NCBI GenBank assembly: GCA_947588825.1
Contig: CANPZU010000018.1
Coordinates: forward strand, 1 to 49,381
DNA: 49,381 nucleotides
Source of the DNA: an uncultured Clostridia bacterium
GTDB lineage: Bacteria; Bacillota; Clostridia; Oscillospirales; CAG-272
Direction: 5' to 3'
Made by a program: the position numbers and the translations under genes. This document shows positions 34,109-41,858 of this stretch, one piece after another. The notes below the pieces were generated by a model that did not search any database, had not been told where the DNA came from, and saw only the letters and a program-made list of their open reading frames with translations. Within the stretch, counting starts at the first letter, position 1. Every line of letters begins with the position of its first letter.

Positions 34109-35493
34109 ACACCGACATTCTCGGCCTTGACACCGTTGCGGCCATTTCCACCCCATACGGCAGGGGCGGCATAGCGGTAATACGCATTTCGGGAGAGAGA
34201 GCGTTTGATATTGCCGACAAGGTCTTTAAGGTCGCCGGAGGCGTCCTTCCTTCAAGCATCGATGCAAACCTAATGAAATATGGCCATATCTGCTATAACA
34301 ATGAGCTTATAGACAGCGGCATGATAGTACGCTTTGCCGCCCCCCATTCATACACGGGAGAGGACGCCGTTGAAATCAGCTGCCATGGCGGCGTGCTCGT
34401 TTCAAAAAAGGTCCTTCAGGCGGTATTTGAAGCGGGTGCGCTGCCCGCGGGCCCCGGAGAATTCACAAAACGGGCGTTTATGAACGGCAAGCTCTCCCTT
34501 TCACAGGCGGAAGCCGTGATCGGTATAATCGACGCGGAAAGTACAAAAGCGCTTCGCCTTGCTCTCTCGCACGCCTCGGGGACACTGACAAAAAAGATAA
34601 ACGCCCTTTATGACGAGCTTGCCGATCTGCTTGCAAGGTCATATGTCTATTCCGACTATCCCGACGAGGACCTTTCAGACCTGACCGTCGATGAAATGAA
34701 AAGAGGTCTGAACAGGGTACTTGAAGAGCTTGAAGCGCTCTATGCCACCTATGAAAACGCAAGGAGCGTAAACGAAGGGATATATACAGTTATCACAGGA
34801 AAGCCAAACACGGGAAAATCCTCTCTTTTCAACCTGCTTCTTGGAAAAAATCGGGCAATCGTCAGCGATATCGAAGGTACGACGCGCGATTTTATCGAGG
34901 ACAACGTCAGTATAAACGGCGTTCTGCTTAAACTGTGCGACACCGCGGGAATAAGAAAAAGTCAAGACAGGCTCGAAAACGCGGGAATCGAGCGCTCGCT
35001 GGAGCTGCTGGATCGGGCGGAGCTTGTGATCGCGGTCTTTGACTCTTCCTGCGCGGCAGATGAGCGCGATATCGCCATTATAGAGCAAATATCAAAAAAG
35101 AAACGCTGCCGCAAAATCGCCCTGCTGAACAAAAGCGACCTTGGGGATGCTTTTAGCGCGGACCTTTCATCCTTTGATTTTGTGATAAAAACCGACGCCG
35201 TCACTCCTTTTGGGATAAACGAGCTGGAAAGGGCAGTCTTGTCGATGTTCGACGCGGGAGATATAGATTTCAGTGAACAGGCGACAATCGCCAACGCGCG
35301 TCAGGCCGCCTCGATAAGAGCGTCTTGCAACGCGCTTATACACGGTATTCGAACGTTAGAGGACGGTTATACACAGGATATCGCGGGACTTGATATTGAA
35401 GAGGCACTTGCAAGGCTCGGAGAAAGCGACGGACGTCAAGTGAGCGAGGATATAGTCGATAGGATCTTTCACAATTTCTGCGTGGGAAAATAA
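34105..35493 (+). CDS. mnmE: tRNA modification GTPase MnmE
   Basis: Predicted 462-residue GTPase that with MnmG installs the cmnm5 group at U34 of certain tRNAs. The N-terminal tetrahydrofolate-binding domain (1-120) has STPYGRGGIAVIRISG and PGEFTKRAFMNGK. The helical domain is interrupted by the G domain: P-loop GKPNTGKS at 232-239, EGTTRD (switch I), DTAGIR (switch II), NKSD (G4). The C-terminus HNFCVGK retains the essential Cys of the FCIGK motif. The start overlaps the nth stop as ATGA, so translation is coupled. mnmG is not adjacent. Confidence 0.97.
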   Translation: MNTDILGLDTVAAISTPYGRGGIAVIRISGERAFDIADKVFKVAGGVLPSSIDANLMKYGHICYNNELIDSGMIVRFAAPHSYTGEDAVEISCHGGVLVSKKVLQAVFEAGALPAGPGEFTKRAFMNGKLSLSQAEAVIGIIDAESTKALRLALSHASGTLTKKINALYDELADLLARSYVYSDYPDEDLSDLTVDEMKRGLNRVLEELEALYATYENARSVNEGIYTVITGKPNTGKSSLFNLLLGKNRAIVSDIEGTTRDFIEDNVSINGVLLKLCDTAGIRKSQDRLENAGIERSLELLDRAELVIAVFDSSCAADERDIAIIEQISKKKRCRKIALLNKSDLGDAFSADLSSFDFVIKTDAVTPFGINELERAVLSMFDAGDIDFSEQATIANARQAASIRASCNALIHGIRTLEDGYTQDIAGLDIEEALARLGESDGRQVSEDIVDRIFHNFCVGK

Positions 35494-35522
35494 TCGCATC
35501 GGAGGTCATCGAATTTATAATT

Positions 35523-36029
35523 ATGGATATTTGCAAAGCAACAAACGAGTGCGCGCTTGCCGCAAAAGAGCTTGTCGAGCTCTGCGCAAAAAGGTCGCTT
35601 AAGCTCACAGCCGCGGAATCATGCACAGGCGGACTTATCGGCGCGCTCATTACCTCGGTTCCCGGCTCGTCGGCAGTGTTTGACGGCTCGCTCGTGTCAT
35701 ATTCCAACAATATAAAGTCTTCCCTCTTAGGCGTGAGCGAGGACGTTCTTTCAAAGGACGGTGCGGTCTCTGACGCATGCGTCAGGCAGATGGCCTCGGG
35801 AGCGATGCGGCTGTTTGAAGCGGATATCGCAATTGCCGTCAGCGGGATTGCCGGTCCAACCGGCGCTGTACCGGGCAAACCGGTTGGCACCGTGTATATC
35901 AGCGTAAAGGGAAAAAATTTTTACGTGAGCAGAAGGTATAATTTCGAAGGTCAAAATCGCGACGAGGTGCGTTTATCTTCCGCCCTTGAAGCCCTCTCTC
36001 TTGCCTTATCGGCAGCCAAGGCGGAATAA
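35523..36029 (+). CDS. pncC: CinA C-terminal domain protein, nicotinamide-nucleotide amidase
   Basis: Predicted 168-residue stand-alone CinA C-terminal domain, which deamidates nicotinamide mononucleotide to nicotinate mononucleotide in NAD salvage. Diagnostic motifs: TAAESCTGGLIGALIT, FDGSLVSYSNNIK, GAVSDACVRQMASGA, AVSGIAGPTGAVPGKPVGTV. The N-terminal molybdopterin-binding-like domain of full-length CinA is absent, as in PncC. It lies 29 bases after mnmE, with CGGAGG about 20 bases upstream of the ATG, and 26 bases before gpsA, so is co-transcribed. Length is normal for PncC. Confidence 0.92.
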   Translation: MDICKATNECALAAKELVELCAKRSLKLTAAESCTGGLIGALITSVPGSSAVFDGSLVSYSNNIKSSLLGVSEDVLSKDGAVSDACVRQMASGAMRLFEADIAIAVSGIAGPTGAVPGKPVGTVYISVKGKNFYVSRRYNFEGQNRDEVRLSSALEALSLALSAAKAE

Positions 36030-36055
36030 AATCCAATAAATGGGAGAATACTCAA

Positions 36056-37012
36056 ATGAACGTTTCAATAATAGGTACCGGGCGCTGGGGATCCTTTATC
36101 GCATGGTATGTAAACAGAGTCGGTCACAGCATAACAATCTGCGGCGAGGAAAGCGCGCCCGATTTTATCGAGCTGCGCGATAAAAGAACAAACGGCACCG
36201 TTACCTTTTCTCACGACACCCTCATAACCTCGGATATAGACAAAGCGCTTCTTAGCGATATCATCATTATTTCAGTCCCTTCTCAGGCCCTTCGCGCGCT
36301 TATGGAAAGAATAAGCAAGCGCTCTTTGGAAAACAAGGTTTTTATTTTGTGCATGAAGGGCATCGAAATAAGCACGGGTAAACGGCTTACCGAGATCGCG
36401 CGCGAGTTTTTGGCAGAGAGCTGCAAAATCGCCGTGTGGATAGGACCCGGGCATCCGCAGGAATTTGTAAAGGGCGTTCCGAACTGCATGGTAATAGACA
36501 GCGACGACCAAAGCACCAAGGAAATGCTTGTCGACAATCTCTCAAGCGACCTTATAAGATTTTACTACGGCTGCGACCTTATCGGCAACGAAATAGGGGC
36601 CGCCGCAAAAAACGTGATAGGTATCGCCGCGGGCATGCTCGACGGGCTGGGGATATCCTCCCTTAAGGGCGCGCTCATGAGCCGAGCTCCCTATGAAGTC
36701 GCAAAGCTTATCGACGCCATGGGGGGACAGGGCAAGTCCGCCTACGGACTGTGTCACCTCGGCGACTATGAGGCGACCGTCTTTTCAAAATTCAGCCATA
36801 ACAGAATGTTCGGCGAAATGTATGTAAAGGGCGAAAAATACGACAAGCTCGCCGAAGGGTACTATACCGCCCTCGCCATTGAAAAGCTTTGCACACGTCT
36901 AAATGTGGAAATGCCCATCTGCCATGAAATATACAGCGTCCTTTATGAAGGCAAGCCTCCCAAGGACGCCATAGAGGCGCTATTCTCAAGAACGCTTAAA
37001 TACGAGTTTTAA
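36056..37012 (+). CDS. gpsA: NAD(P)-dependent glycerol-3-phosphate dehydrogenase, divergent GpsA
   Basis: Predicted 318-residue dehydrogenase reducing dihydroxyacetone phosphate to sn-glycerol-3-phosphate for phospholipid synthesis. It keeps GTGRWG (residues 7-12) in the Rossmann loop, SVPSQALR, CMKGIE, the NEIGAAAKNVIGIAAGMLDG core with the catalytic Lys, and NRMFGE. Several usually fixed positions differ: GPGHPQEF where GPSHAEE is common, LMSRAPYEVAKL where TRGLAE is common, and GDYEATVFSKFS where GDLxxTCxSxxS is common. It may be an unusual GpsA or a relative with altered substrate. GGGAGAA precedes the ATG. It follows pncC in the same operon. The tpiA product just upstream supplies its substrate. 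Confidence 0.88.
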   Translation: MNVSIIGTGRWGSFIAWYVNRVGHSITICGEESAPDFIELRDKRTNGTVTFSHDTLITSDIDKALLSDIIIISVPSQALRALMERISKRSLENKVFILCMKGIEISTGKRLTEIAREFLAESCKIAVWIGPGHPQEFVKGVPNCMVIDSDDQSTKEMLVDNLSSDLIRFYYGCDLIGNEIGAAAKNVIGIAAGMLDGLGISSLKGALMSRAPYEVAKLIDAMGGQGKSAYGLCHLGDYEATVFSKFSHNRMFGEMYVKGEKYDKLAEGYYTALAIEKLCTRLNVEMPICHEIYSVLYEGKPPKDAIEALFSRTLKYEF

Positions 37013-37044
37013 ATACATTGATACAAAGAAGAAGGAGAACAAAT

Positions 37045-37902
37045 ATGGCAAGCAAAAATTCAGGCGTAAAAATGACATTTGTTATGATATGCGTGACGCT
37101 TGTAACCCTTATTGTGATACTTGCGGTGGCTATCATACTCACAACGGCAAATTCAAACGACCCGAACCCCTCGGTCAAAACTGACGGCTCCGACAAGAAT
37201 GTTACAACAACGTCCTTGACCACTGCCGACCAAGGAGACGACAAACCGATAATCCCCGGAGAGACTAACGCGCCCGATCCCGACCCTAACCCTGATCCCA
37301 ATCCCGATCCCGATCCCGACCCTGACCCTGACCCCGATCCCGACCCTGACCCTGACCCCGATCCCGATCCCAACCCTGATCCCGACCCCGACCCCGACCC
37401 CGACCCTGATCCTGATCCTGATCCCGACCCTGATCCCGACCCTGATCCCGATCCCGACCCTGATCCTGATCCCGACCCTGACCCTGATCCCGAGCCTGAT
37501 CCCGAGCCTGAGCCTGATCCCGAGCCTGAACAGGGCAAGACTTCCGGAAGCTTCTACAGCACCAACCAGGACTCAATAAAGCTGTATGTCGAATGGAAGG
37601 TCGCAGAAGACGGCAAAGACACAAAGCTTGATCTTAAAATATATATTGAAAGCTACTCTCTTAAGGTCGGAGCCCGCTCGGACGGCGTTATAACCGTCAA
37701 CGGAAAAGAGGAAAAATTCACGACCTCGGCAATCGATATAAGCGGCAAAAAGATAATACGCACACTTGTCGCCGAAAAGACGATCACCGTCGAAGATTTT
37801 AACTCAGGCGAGTTGTCCATCGATGTAAGCTGGCATTTTGCGGGCGTGTATTCCGGCAATCCCGTTGAATACATCACCGCTAAATACCGAGTGATCATCT
37901 GA
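37045..37902 (+). CDS. Membrane-anchored protein with a long Pro-Asp repeat spacer
   Basis: Predicted 285-residue protein of unknown function. One membrane helix (residues about 9-34, MTFVMICVTLVTLIVILAVA) is followed by a Thr/Ser/Asp linker, then 43 consecutive two-residue units Pro-Asp (some Asn or Glu) at residues 77-162. The C-terminal domain of about 120 residues looks all-beta (SIKLYVEWKVAEDG; VITVNGKEEKFTTSAIDISG; ELSIDVSWHFAGVYSG). The topology suggests a small adhesive or binding domain held off the membrane by a stiff acidic rod. I start at 37045 (GAAGGAGA upstream). It is the last gene of the operon, followed by a strong terminator. The repeat DNA makes length variation likely. Confidence 0.8.
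   Translation: MASKNSGVKMTFVMICVTLVTLIVILAVAIILTTANSNDPNPSVKTDGSDKNVTTTSLTTADQGDDKPIIPGETNAPDPDPNPDPNPDPDPDPDPDPDPDPDPDPDPDPNPDPDPDPDPDPDPDPDPDPDPDPDPDPDPDPDPDPDPDPEPDPEPEPDPEPEQGKTSGSFYSTNQDSIKLYVEWKVAEDGKDTKLDLKIYIESYSLKVGARSDGVITVNGKEEKFTTSAIDISGKKIIRTLVAEKTITVEDFNSGELSIDVSWHFAGVYSGNPVEYITAKYRVII
37273..37530 (+). repeat. 6-bp minisatellite encoding Pro-Asp units
   Basis: 43 in-frame hexamers of the type CCCGAT/CCCGAC/CCTGAT/CCTGAC, with occasional AAC and GAG as second codon. Synonymous variation among units shows the array is not brand new but is still prone to slippage. The antisense strand reads as Gly-Ser repeats and is not coding. Confidence 0.95.
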
Positions 37903-37950
37903 GATATTTATACCGAATAAAACAAAAATAAGACGAATAAGAGTAATCAA

Positions 37951-37999
37951 AGAGACTCAGGCGGATCTTTTATCCTTTGCCTGAGCCTCTTTTATTTTT
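37951..37999 (+). terminator. Terminator of the U32-gpsA operon
   Basis: AGAG, one mismatch, CTCAGGC (37951-37962) pairs with GCCTGAG, mismatch, CTCT (37979-37990). The T-rich tract TTTTATTTTT follows. An inner GGAT/ATCC pairing can stabilise the loop. Confidence 0.88.
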
Positions 38000-38074
38000 G
38001 CAGACAGTACTTCATACGCTTTTATTATTTATTGCATATGCAATCGTACATAACAAATTTATATTCTGCCTGTT

Positions 38075-38497
38075 TTAAACTAACGAGGCGCCGAGCGCTT
38101 CGCATTTTTTAAGAATGCCGTCGTCGGGTTCGCCGTTGCATATTACGCACTCGCCGGTAAGACGTGCGCCGTCGGACAGACACTTGTCCCTCCAGCTTCT
38201 CATCCACTCTCCGTCTCCCCAGCCGTAGGAGCCGAAAAGCGCCGTTTTCTTTCCTTCAAGCTTCCCTTCGCACGCCTCAAACATGGGGGCAAATTCACTT
38301 TCTTCAAGCTCCTCTGAGCCCATTGACGGGCATCCGAAGGCGATACCGTCAAAATCATCCGCGGCGGACGGGTCAAATTCGGAAGCCGAAAAGAGAACGC
38401 CCTCTGCGCCCGCGGACTTTGCTCCATTCAGCACCGCCTTTGCCATACTTTCAGTGTTGCCTGTTCCGCTCCAATATACTACTGCGATTTTGCTCAT
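38075..38497 (-). CDS. Short-chain flavodoxin
   Basis: Predicted 140-residue FMN electron carrier. The phosphate-binding loop is YWSGTGNTE (residues 8-16). Later FMN-contact regions are FGCPSMGSEELEESEF (around residue 60) and FGSYGWGDGEWM (around 90), both typical of clostridial flavodoxins. Flavodoxins replace ferredoxin under iron limitation. I chose the ATG at 38497 because family proteins begin MxKIxVVYWSGTGNT and GGGAAG lies 7 bases upstream. It is the second gene after the DUF3793 protein, a pairing often seen in Clostridia. Confidence 0.93.
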   Translation of the reverse strand: MSKIAVVYWSGTGNTESMAKAVLNGAKSAGAEGVLFSASEFDPSAADDFDGIAFGCPSMGSEELEESEFAPMFEACEGKLEGKKTALFGSYGWGDGEWMRSWRDKCLSDGARLTGECVICNGEPDDGILKKCEALGASLV

Positions 38498-38556
38498 GAT
38501 CTTCCCTTTCTCAACAAACAATAAGTTTAAGTATTTTTTATTTAATCAATTTAAAA

Positions 38557-39123
38557 TTAGCGCCGACGCCCTTCTGCCACTGTCAAAAACTCAATCGTCT
38601 TTCCCATTTTAAGCTGCGCCGCATAGATATTTGTGCATTTTTTATATCTTTCAAAAAGCGCCCTTGCCGTCATTTCATCGCCGTATACCTTCCAGTACCC
38701 GCAAAATTTGCACTTTGCCGCCTCATTTTTAATAAAGCCGCACACATCTTCTGCGGGATAACCGAGAAAAAGACCGATCTCATGCGGAAAGCTCTCATTT
38801 TTGTAAAGCCTGTAAATAAGGCGTGAAAGATATGCCTCGGGAGTTTGCGCGCAGTCATATCCCAATTGACTCAAAAGATTGCAAACGCTCTTTTGCCTAA
38901 GGTCGCGTCCAAGGCGCTCCGGACGGTAAAGGTATATAAGCGCGCTGCCCGAGCGAAAACGCAGCGGAAGTACCCTGACTCCCTTCGGCGAAAACGAAAC
39001 GTTCCGTTTTTCAAGCTCGCATATAAGCAAATGGCAGCTTGAGTATTTTAAAGCAAACATATTGGCCGTTTTGATACCCGCCAAAGTGGGAGAGCAGTAA
39101 CGCACCAACATTTCATCCGACAT
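38557..39123 (-). CDS. DUF3793 family protein
   Basis: Predicted 188-residue cytosolic protein. Signatures of DUF3793: CSPTLAGIKTANMFALK near the start, FPHEIGLFLGYPAEDVCGFI around residue 115, CKFCGYWKVYGDE around 140 and YKKCTNIYAAQL near the end. Members are small, frequently encoded beside flavodoxins as here (59-base gap), and contain several conserved Cys. A link to heme or iron-related redox is suspected from context only. GGAGGAGA precedes the ATG. Confidence 0.88.
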   Translation of the reverse strand: MSDEMLVRYCSPTLAGIKTANMFALKYSSCHLLICELEKRNVSFSPKGVRVLPLRFRSGSALIYLYRPERLGRDLRQKSVCNLLSQLGYDCAQTPEAYLSRLIYRLYKNESFPHEIGLFLGYPAEDVCGFIKNEAAKCKFCGYWKVYGDEMTARALFERYKKCTNIYAAQLKMGKTIEFLTVAEGRRR

Positions 39124-39568
39124 ACTCTCCTCCGTTCACGACTTGTATTCAAAGCTATTATGTGTAATTTTTTAGCCTTTATCCGTAAATAAATTGCCCT
39201 TGCATTTATCCTTTTTCGAATTTGCGTGCTGTACCCGTTTAAGTCGCCGCCATTTATTGTGATGCCGACCGTTGTCAAAAAAGAAAGGCAAAATATAAAT
39301 TAATAAATATTTTTTTAAACAACAAAAGCTCGCCTGAAAAGACGAGCGTTGTTGACGGCAGCCGCTTTGCACCCTTGGCCCTATTAAGCAAGAGCGTTGT
39401 GCATTAAGTATTAAGCGGACTGCATTTAATATATTTTGCGCTTTGCAAAGCGAAAAAAAGGCTGTGCGGCGCATTTTTGGGCAAGACGCTGCGACTCAAG
39501 GGCGAAAACCTCGCATGAGGACATACGTCCCCCAGTCACAAAGTTTTTTAGGGGTATTTCTTGAAGGT
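39124..39568. other. Intergenic region with potential structured RNA
   Basis: No gene is supported. A hairpin (GCTCG 39328-39332 with CGAGC 39343-39347, flanked by AACAAC/GTTGTT) is followed on the minus strand by a T-rich stretch and could end transcription. A second foldable block near 39490-39536 has an outer stem GCGACT/AGTCAC and two inner hairpins (GGCGA/TCGC and GGAC/GTCC). On the plus strand it is followed by AAAGTTTTTT. A palindrome CGCTTTGCAAAGCG lies near 39438-39451. Confidence 0.5.
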
Positions 39569-40291
39569 TTACTTCTTATCTGAGTCGATTCTCGGAACCC
39601 AGGGGCAAATGAGTTCTTTGACGCGATAGTCGGGAGCCGCCCATTTAACGGCGTTTCTTATGACGGTTTGAACGTCGGGAATATAGTATGTGGGGTAGGT
39701 TTCATGACCGGGCTGGAAATAAAAGATCTTGCCGTAACCTCTCTTATAGCAGCATCCGCTTCTGAAGACCTCGCCGCTGTCATACCAATTTAACATAAGG
39801 GTGGTGTCGGGCTCGGGAATGCCGAAGGGTTCGGTGTACATTTCCTCATGAGGGATCTCAATATACCTGCCGAGTCCTTTTGCGATCGGATGCGAGGGAT
39901 CGCATATCCAGGTGCGGCAGAAATCTCCGTCCTCTCTCCAGTTGACATTGCATGTAGTGCCCATAAGATATTTAAACGGCTTGCTGTGATGGGCCGAGTG
40001 GAGGGCGATAAATCCCATACCCTTAAGAACGCTGTCACGCACGCGCAGGGCGATCTTTTCGGGAACCTCGTGATGCTTAATATGGCCCCACCATATTAGA
40101 ACGTCGGTATCGTCGAGCACTTCGTTTGTAAGACCGCACTCGTCATCAAGAAGGGTAGCGCATCTGACGCTTATCTCGTCTGACGTGAGAAAGTCGGCAA
40201 TCGCCTTATGAATTCCCTCGGGATATACCTTTTTCACGGCCTCTTCGGTTCTTTCGTGGCAGAATTCGTTCCACACAGTAACTTTTATCAT
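39569..40291 (-). CDS. ThuA-like trehalose-utilisation domain protein
   Basis: Predicted 240-residue protein of the ThuA family, which has a class I glutamine-amidotransferase-like fold. Family motifs: IKVTVWNEFCHE at the N-terminus, DVLIWWGHIKHHEVP around residue 68, GFIALHSAHHSKPF around 93, and FYFQPGHETYPTYY around 195. ThuA proteins are tied to oxidation of trehalose or related disaccharides to 3-keto sugars in some bacteria, often with Gfo/Idh oxidoreductases. One such gene lies at 23435 but is not linked. I start at 40291 (GGAGGTAATAAAA upstream). It is monocistronic. Confidence 0.88.
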   Translation of the reverse strand: MIKVTVWNEFCHERTEEAVKKVYPEGIHKAIADFLTSDEISVRCATLLDDECGLTNEVLDDTDVLIWWGHIKHHEVPEKIALRVRDSVLKGMGFIALHSAHHSKPFKYLMGTTCNVNWREDGDFCRTWICDPSHPIAKGLGRYIEIPHEEMYTEPFGIPEPDTTLMLNWYDSGEVFRSGCCYKRGYGKIFYFQPGHETYPTYYIPDVQTVIRNAVKWAAPDYRVKELICPWVPRIDSDKK

Positions 40292-40822
40292 TTTTATTAC
40301 CTCCATATCGCCTTTGCGGCTATTTATTTACCTTACTTATATTTATATTGCAAGTTCCTTTCCGTACGCGCCCGAAGGGCCATGAGAAAAAGAAATGCCG
40401 ATCGCTGATGCCACATCGGCAAGCGAGCATATAAATCTCCCGGTTTTTACTATAATAACGCTCCTCATGAGCTTGCTATAAGAAAAACCGCGGCAAAAGA
40501 TTTGCAAAAGATTTGTAAAATCCGCCGATGATATTGTTTATATAAATTATATAATAAATGACGTCCAAAGTCAACAAGTTTCGGTACATTATGCTCATCC
40601 AAGGTCAATTTTGAGTTTTCTTTACACTTTGTTAATAAAAACCGAGAGGTAAATTTACACTAAAAGGTTCAGAGCACTTGCAGTTTTTTTGTCGGTATGT
40701 TATAATAAAATGTAATTTTTGCTTTTTTAAAACTAAACTATCACGGAAAGTTACAGTTTTTAAACTTTACAACTGTTTTAATATTAAATTAAATAAACAC
40801 ATAAAAAAACACGGAGGATCAA
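40292..40822. other. Intergenic region upstream of ThuA and moxR genes
   Basis: It holds the moxR promoter at 40678-40706 and a 7-bp hairpin TGCCGAT/ATCGGCA (40396-40421) upstream of the ThuA gene. The rest is AT-rich and no coding potential was seen. Confidence 0.6.
40678..40706 (+). promoter_or_regulatory. Promoter of the moxR-DUF58-transglutaminase operon
   Basis: TTGCAG (40678-40683), 17 bases, TATAAT (40701-40706) with a TG extension. It leaves a leader of roughly 110 bases. Confidence 0.7.
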
Positions 40823-41824
40823 ATGAGCAACCAAAACGCAGTTTTCAATTTCATTGACGCGACAAAATCGTCAAAGGCCCTTATCTCCGAGACCGAAAAA
40901 GTAGTGGTGGGAAAGAGAAATGAGATAACACTTCTCGTGTGCGCGCTTCTTTCGGGATCGCATGTACTTATCGAGGACGTCCCCGGAGTGGGAAAAACTA
41001 CACTCGCCTCCGCTCTTGCAAAGGCGGCGGGTCTGTCATTCAAACGCGCGCAGTTCACGCCTGACGTTATGGCCTCTGACATCACGGGATTCAACATCTA
41101 CAATCGTCAGACCGAGAGCTTTGAGTTTAGAGAAGGACTTGTCATGGCGAACATCCTTTTGGGCGACGAGATAAATCGCGCTTCTCCCAAAACACAGTCC
41201 GCTCTTCTTGAGGCGATGGAGGAATCCAAGGTCACGGTCGACGGAGTCACATACGAGCTTCCAAAGCCTTTCATGGTAATAGCAACGCAAAACCCGCAGG
41301 GCTTTGTCGGCACCTTCCCTCTGCCCGAAGCGCAGCTTGACCGTTTTGCCATGAAAATAAGTATGGGTTATCCTTCCGAAGCGCAGGAGACTCAAATCCT
41401 CACGGGACGTCAGGGAGTCAATCCGCTTGATAACGTGTCGGCGGTCACAAGCATCGACGACATTATTAATATGAGAAAAACGGTTGCCAATCTTCAGATA
41501 GACGAAGCGGTATGCAAGTACATAGTGGCGCTTGTCGCCGCGACGAGAAAGCACCCGTCAGTAAATCTCGGCGCCTCCCCGCGCGCGTCGCTTGCCGTCA
41601 TGAGAATGGCGCAGGCGTGGGCGTTCATGCAGGGGCGCGAGTACGTTCTGCCCGAGGACGTCAAGGTCATATTCAAACATGTCATAGCTCACAGAATCGT
41701 CCTCACTCAGGAGGCAAAGCTCAATCACATATCGGTAGATTCCATACTCTCAGAGATAATAAGCAAGACCGAGGTCCCCTTTAAAGGCGCGAGAAGCAAC
41801 GATACCGAACAGCCCAAACAGTGA
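40823..41824 (+). CDS. MoxR-family AAA+ ATPase
   Basis: Predicted 333-residue MoxR ATPase, a chaperone-like AAA+ protein. Walker A is PGVGKTT (residues 54-60), Walker B LLGDEINRA (112-120). Sensor 1 lies in IATQNPQG, and the lid begins near SPRASLAVMRMAQAW. MoxR proteins act with neighbouring DUF58 and membrane transglutaminase-like proteins, probably to remodel or activate membrane complexes. This gene opens exactly that three-gene set. CGGAGG precedes the ATG. The following DUF58 gene starts about 35 bases downstream. Confidence 0.95.
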   Translation: MSNQNAVFNFIDATKSSKALISETEKVVVGKRNEITLLVCALLSGSHVLIEDVPGVGKTTLASALAKAAGLSFKRAQFTPDVMASDITGFNIYNRQTESFEFREGLVMANILLGDEINRASPKTQSALLEAMEESKVTVDGVTYELPKPFMVIATQNPQGFVGTFPLPEAQLDRFAMKISMGYPSEAQETQILTGRQGVNPLDNVSAVTSIDDIINMRKTVANLQIDEAVCKYIVALVAATRKHPSVNLGASPRASLAVMRMAQAWAFMQGREYVLPEDVKVIFKHVIAHRIVLTQEAKLNHISVDSILSEIISKTEVPFKGARSNDTEQPKQ

Positions 41825-41858
41825 CCCGATTTGACAGGGCTATACACACAATTAAAAG

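Noticed and set aside
36996..37538. Antisense Gly-Ser repeat protein
   Set aside because: It is the reverse reading of the Pro-Asp minisatellite; no start site, and the sense product has a membrane anchor and a folded domain.
39310..39540. 6S RNA or SRP RNA
   Set aside because: The long central-bulge rod of 6S RNA and the conserved GGAA-tetraloop helix of SRP RNA were not found; left as an unassigned structured region.
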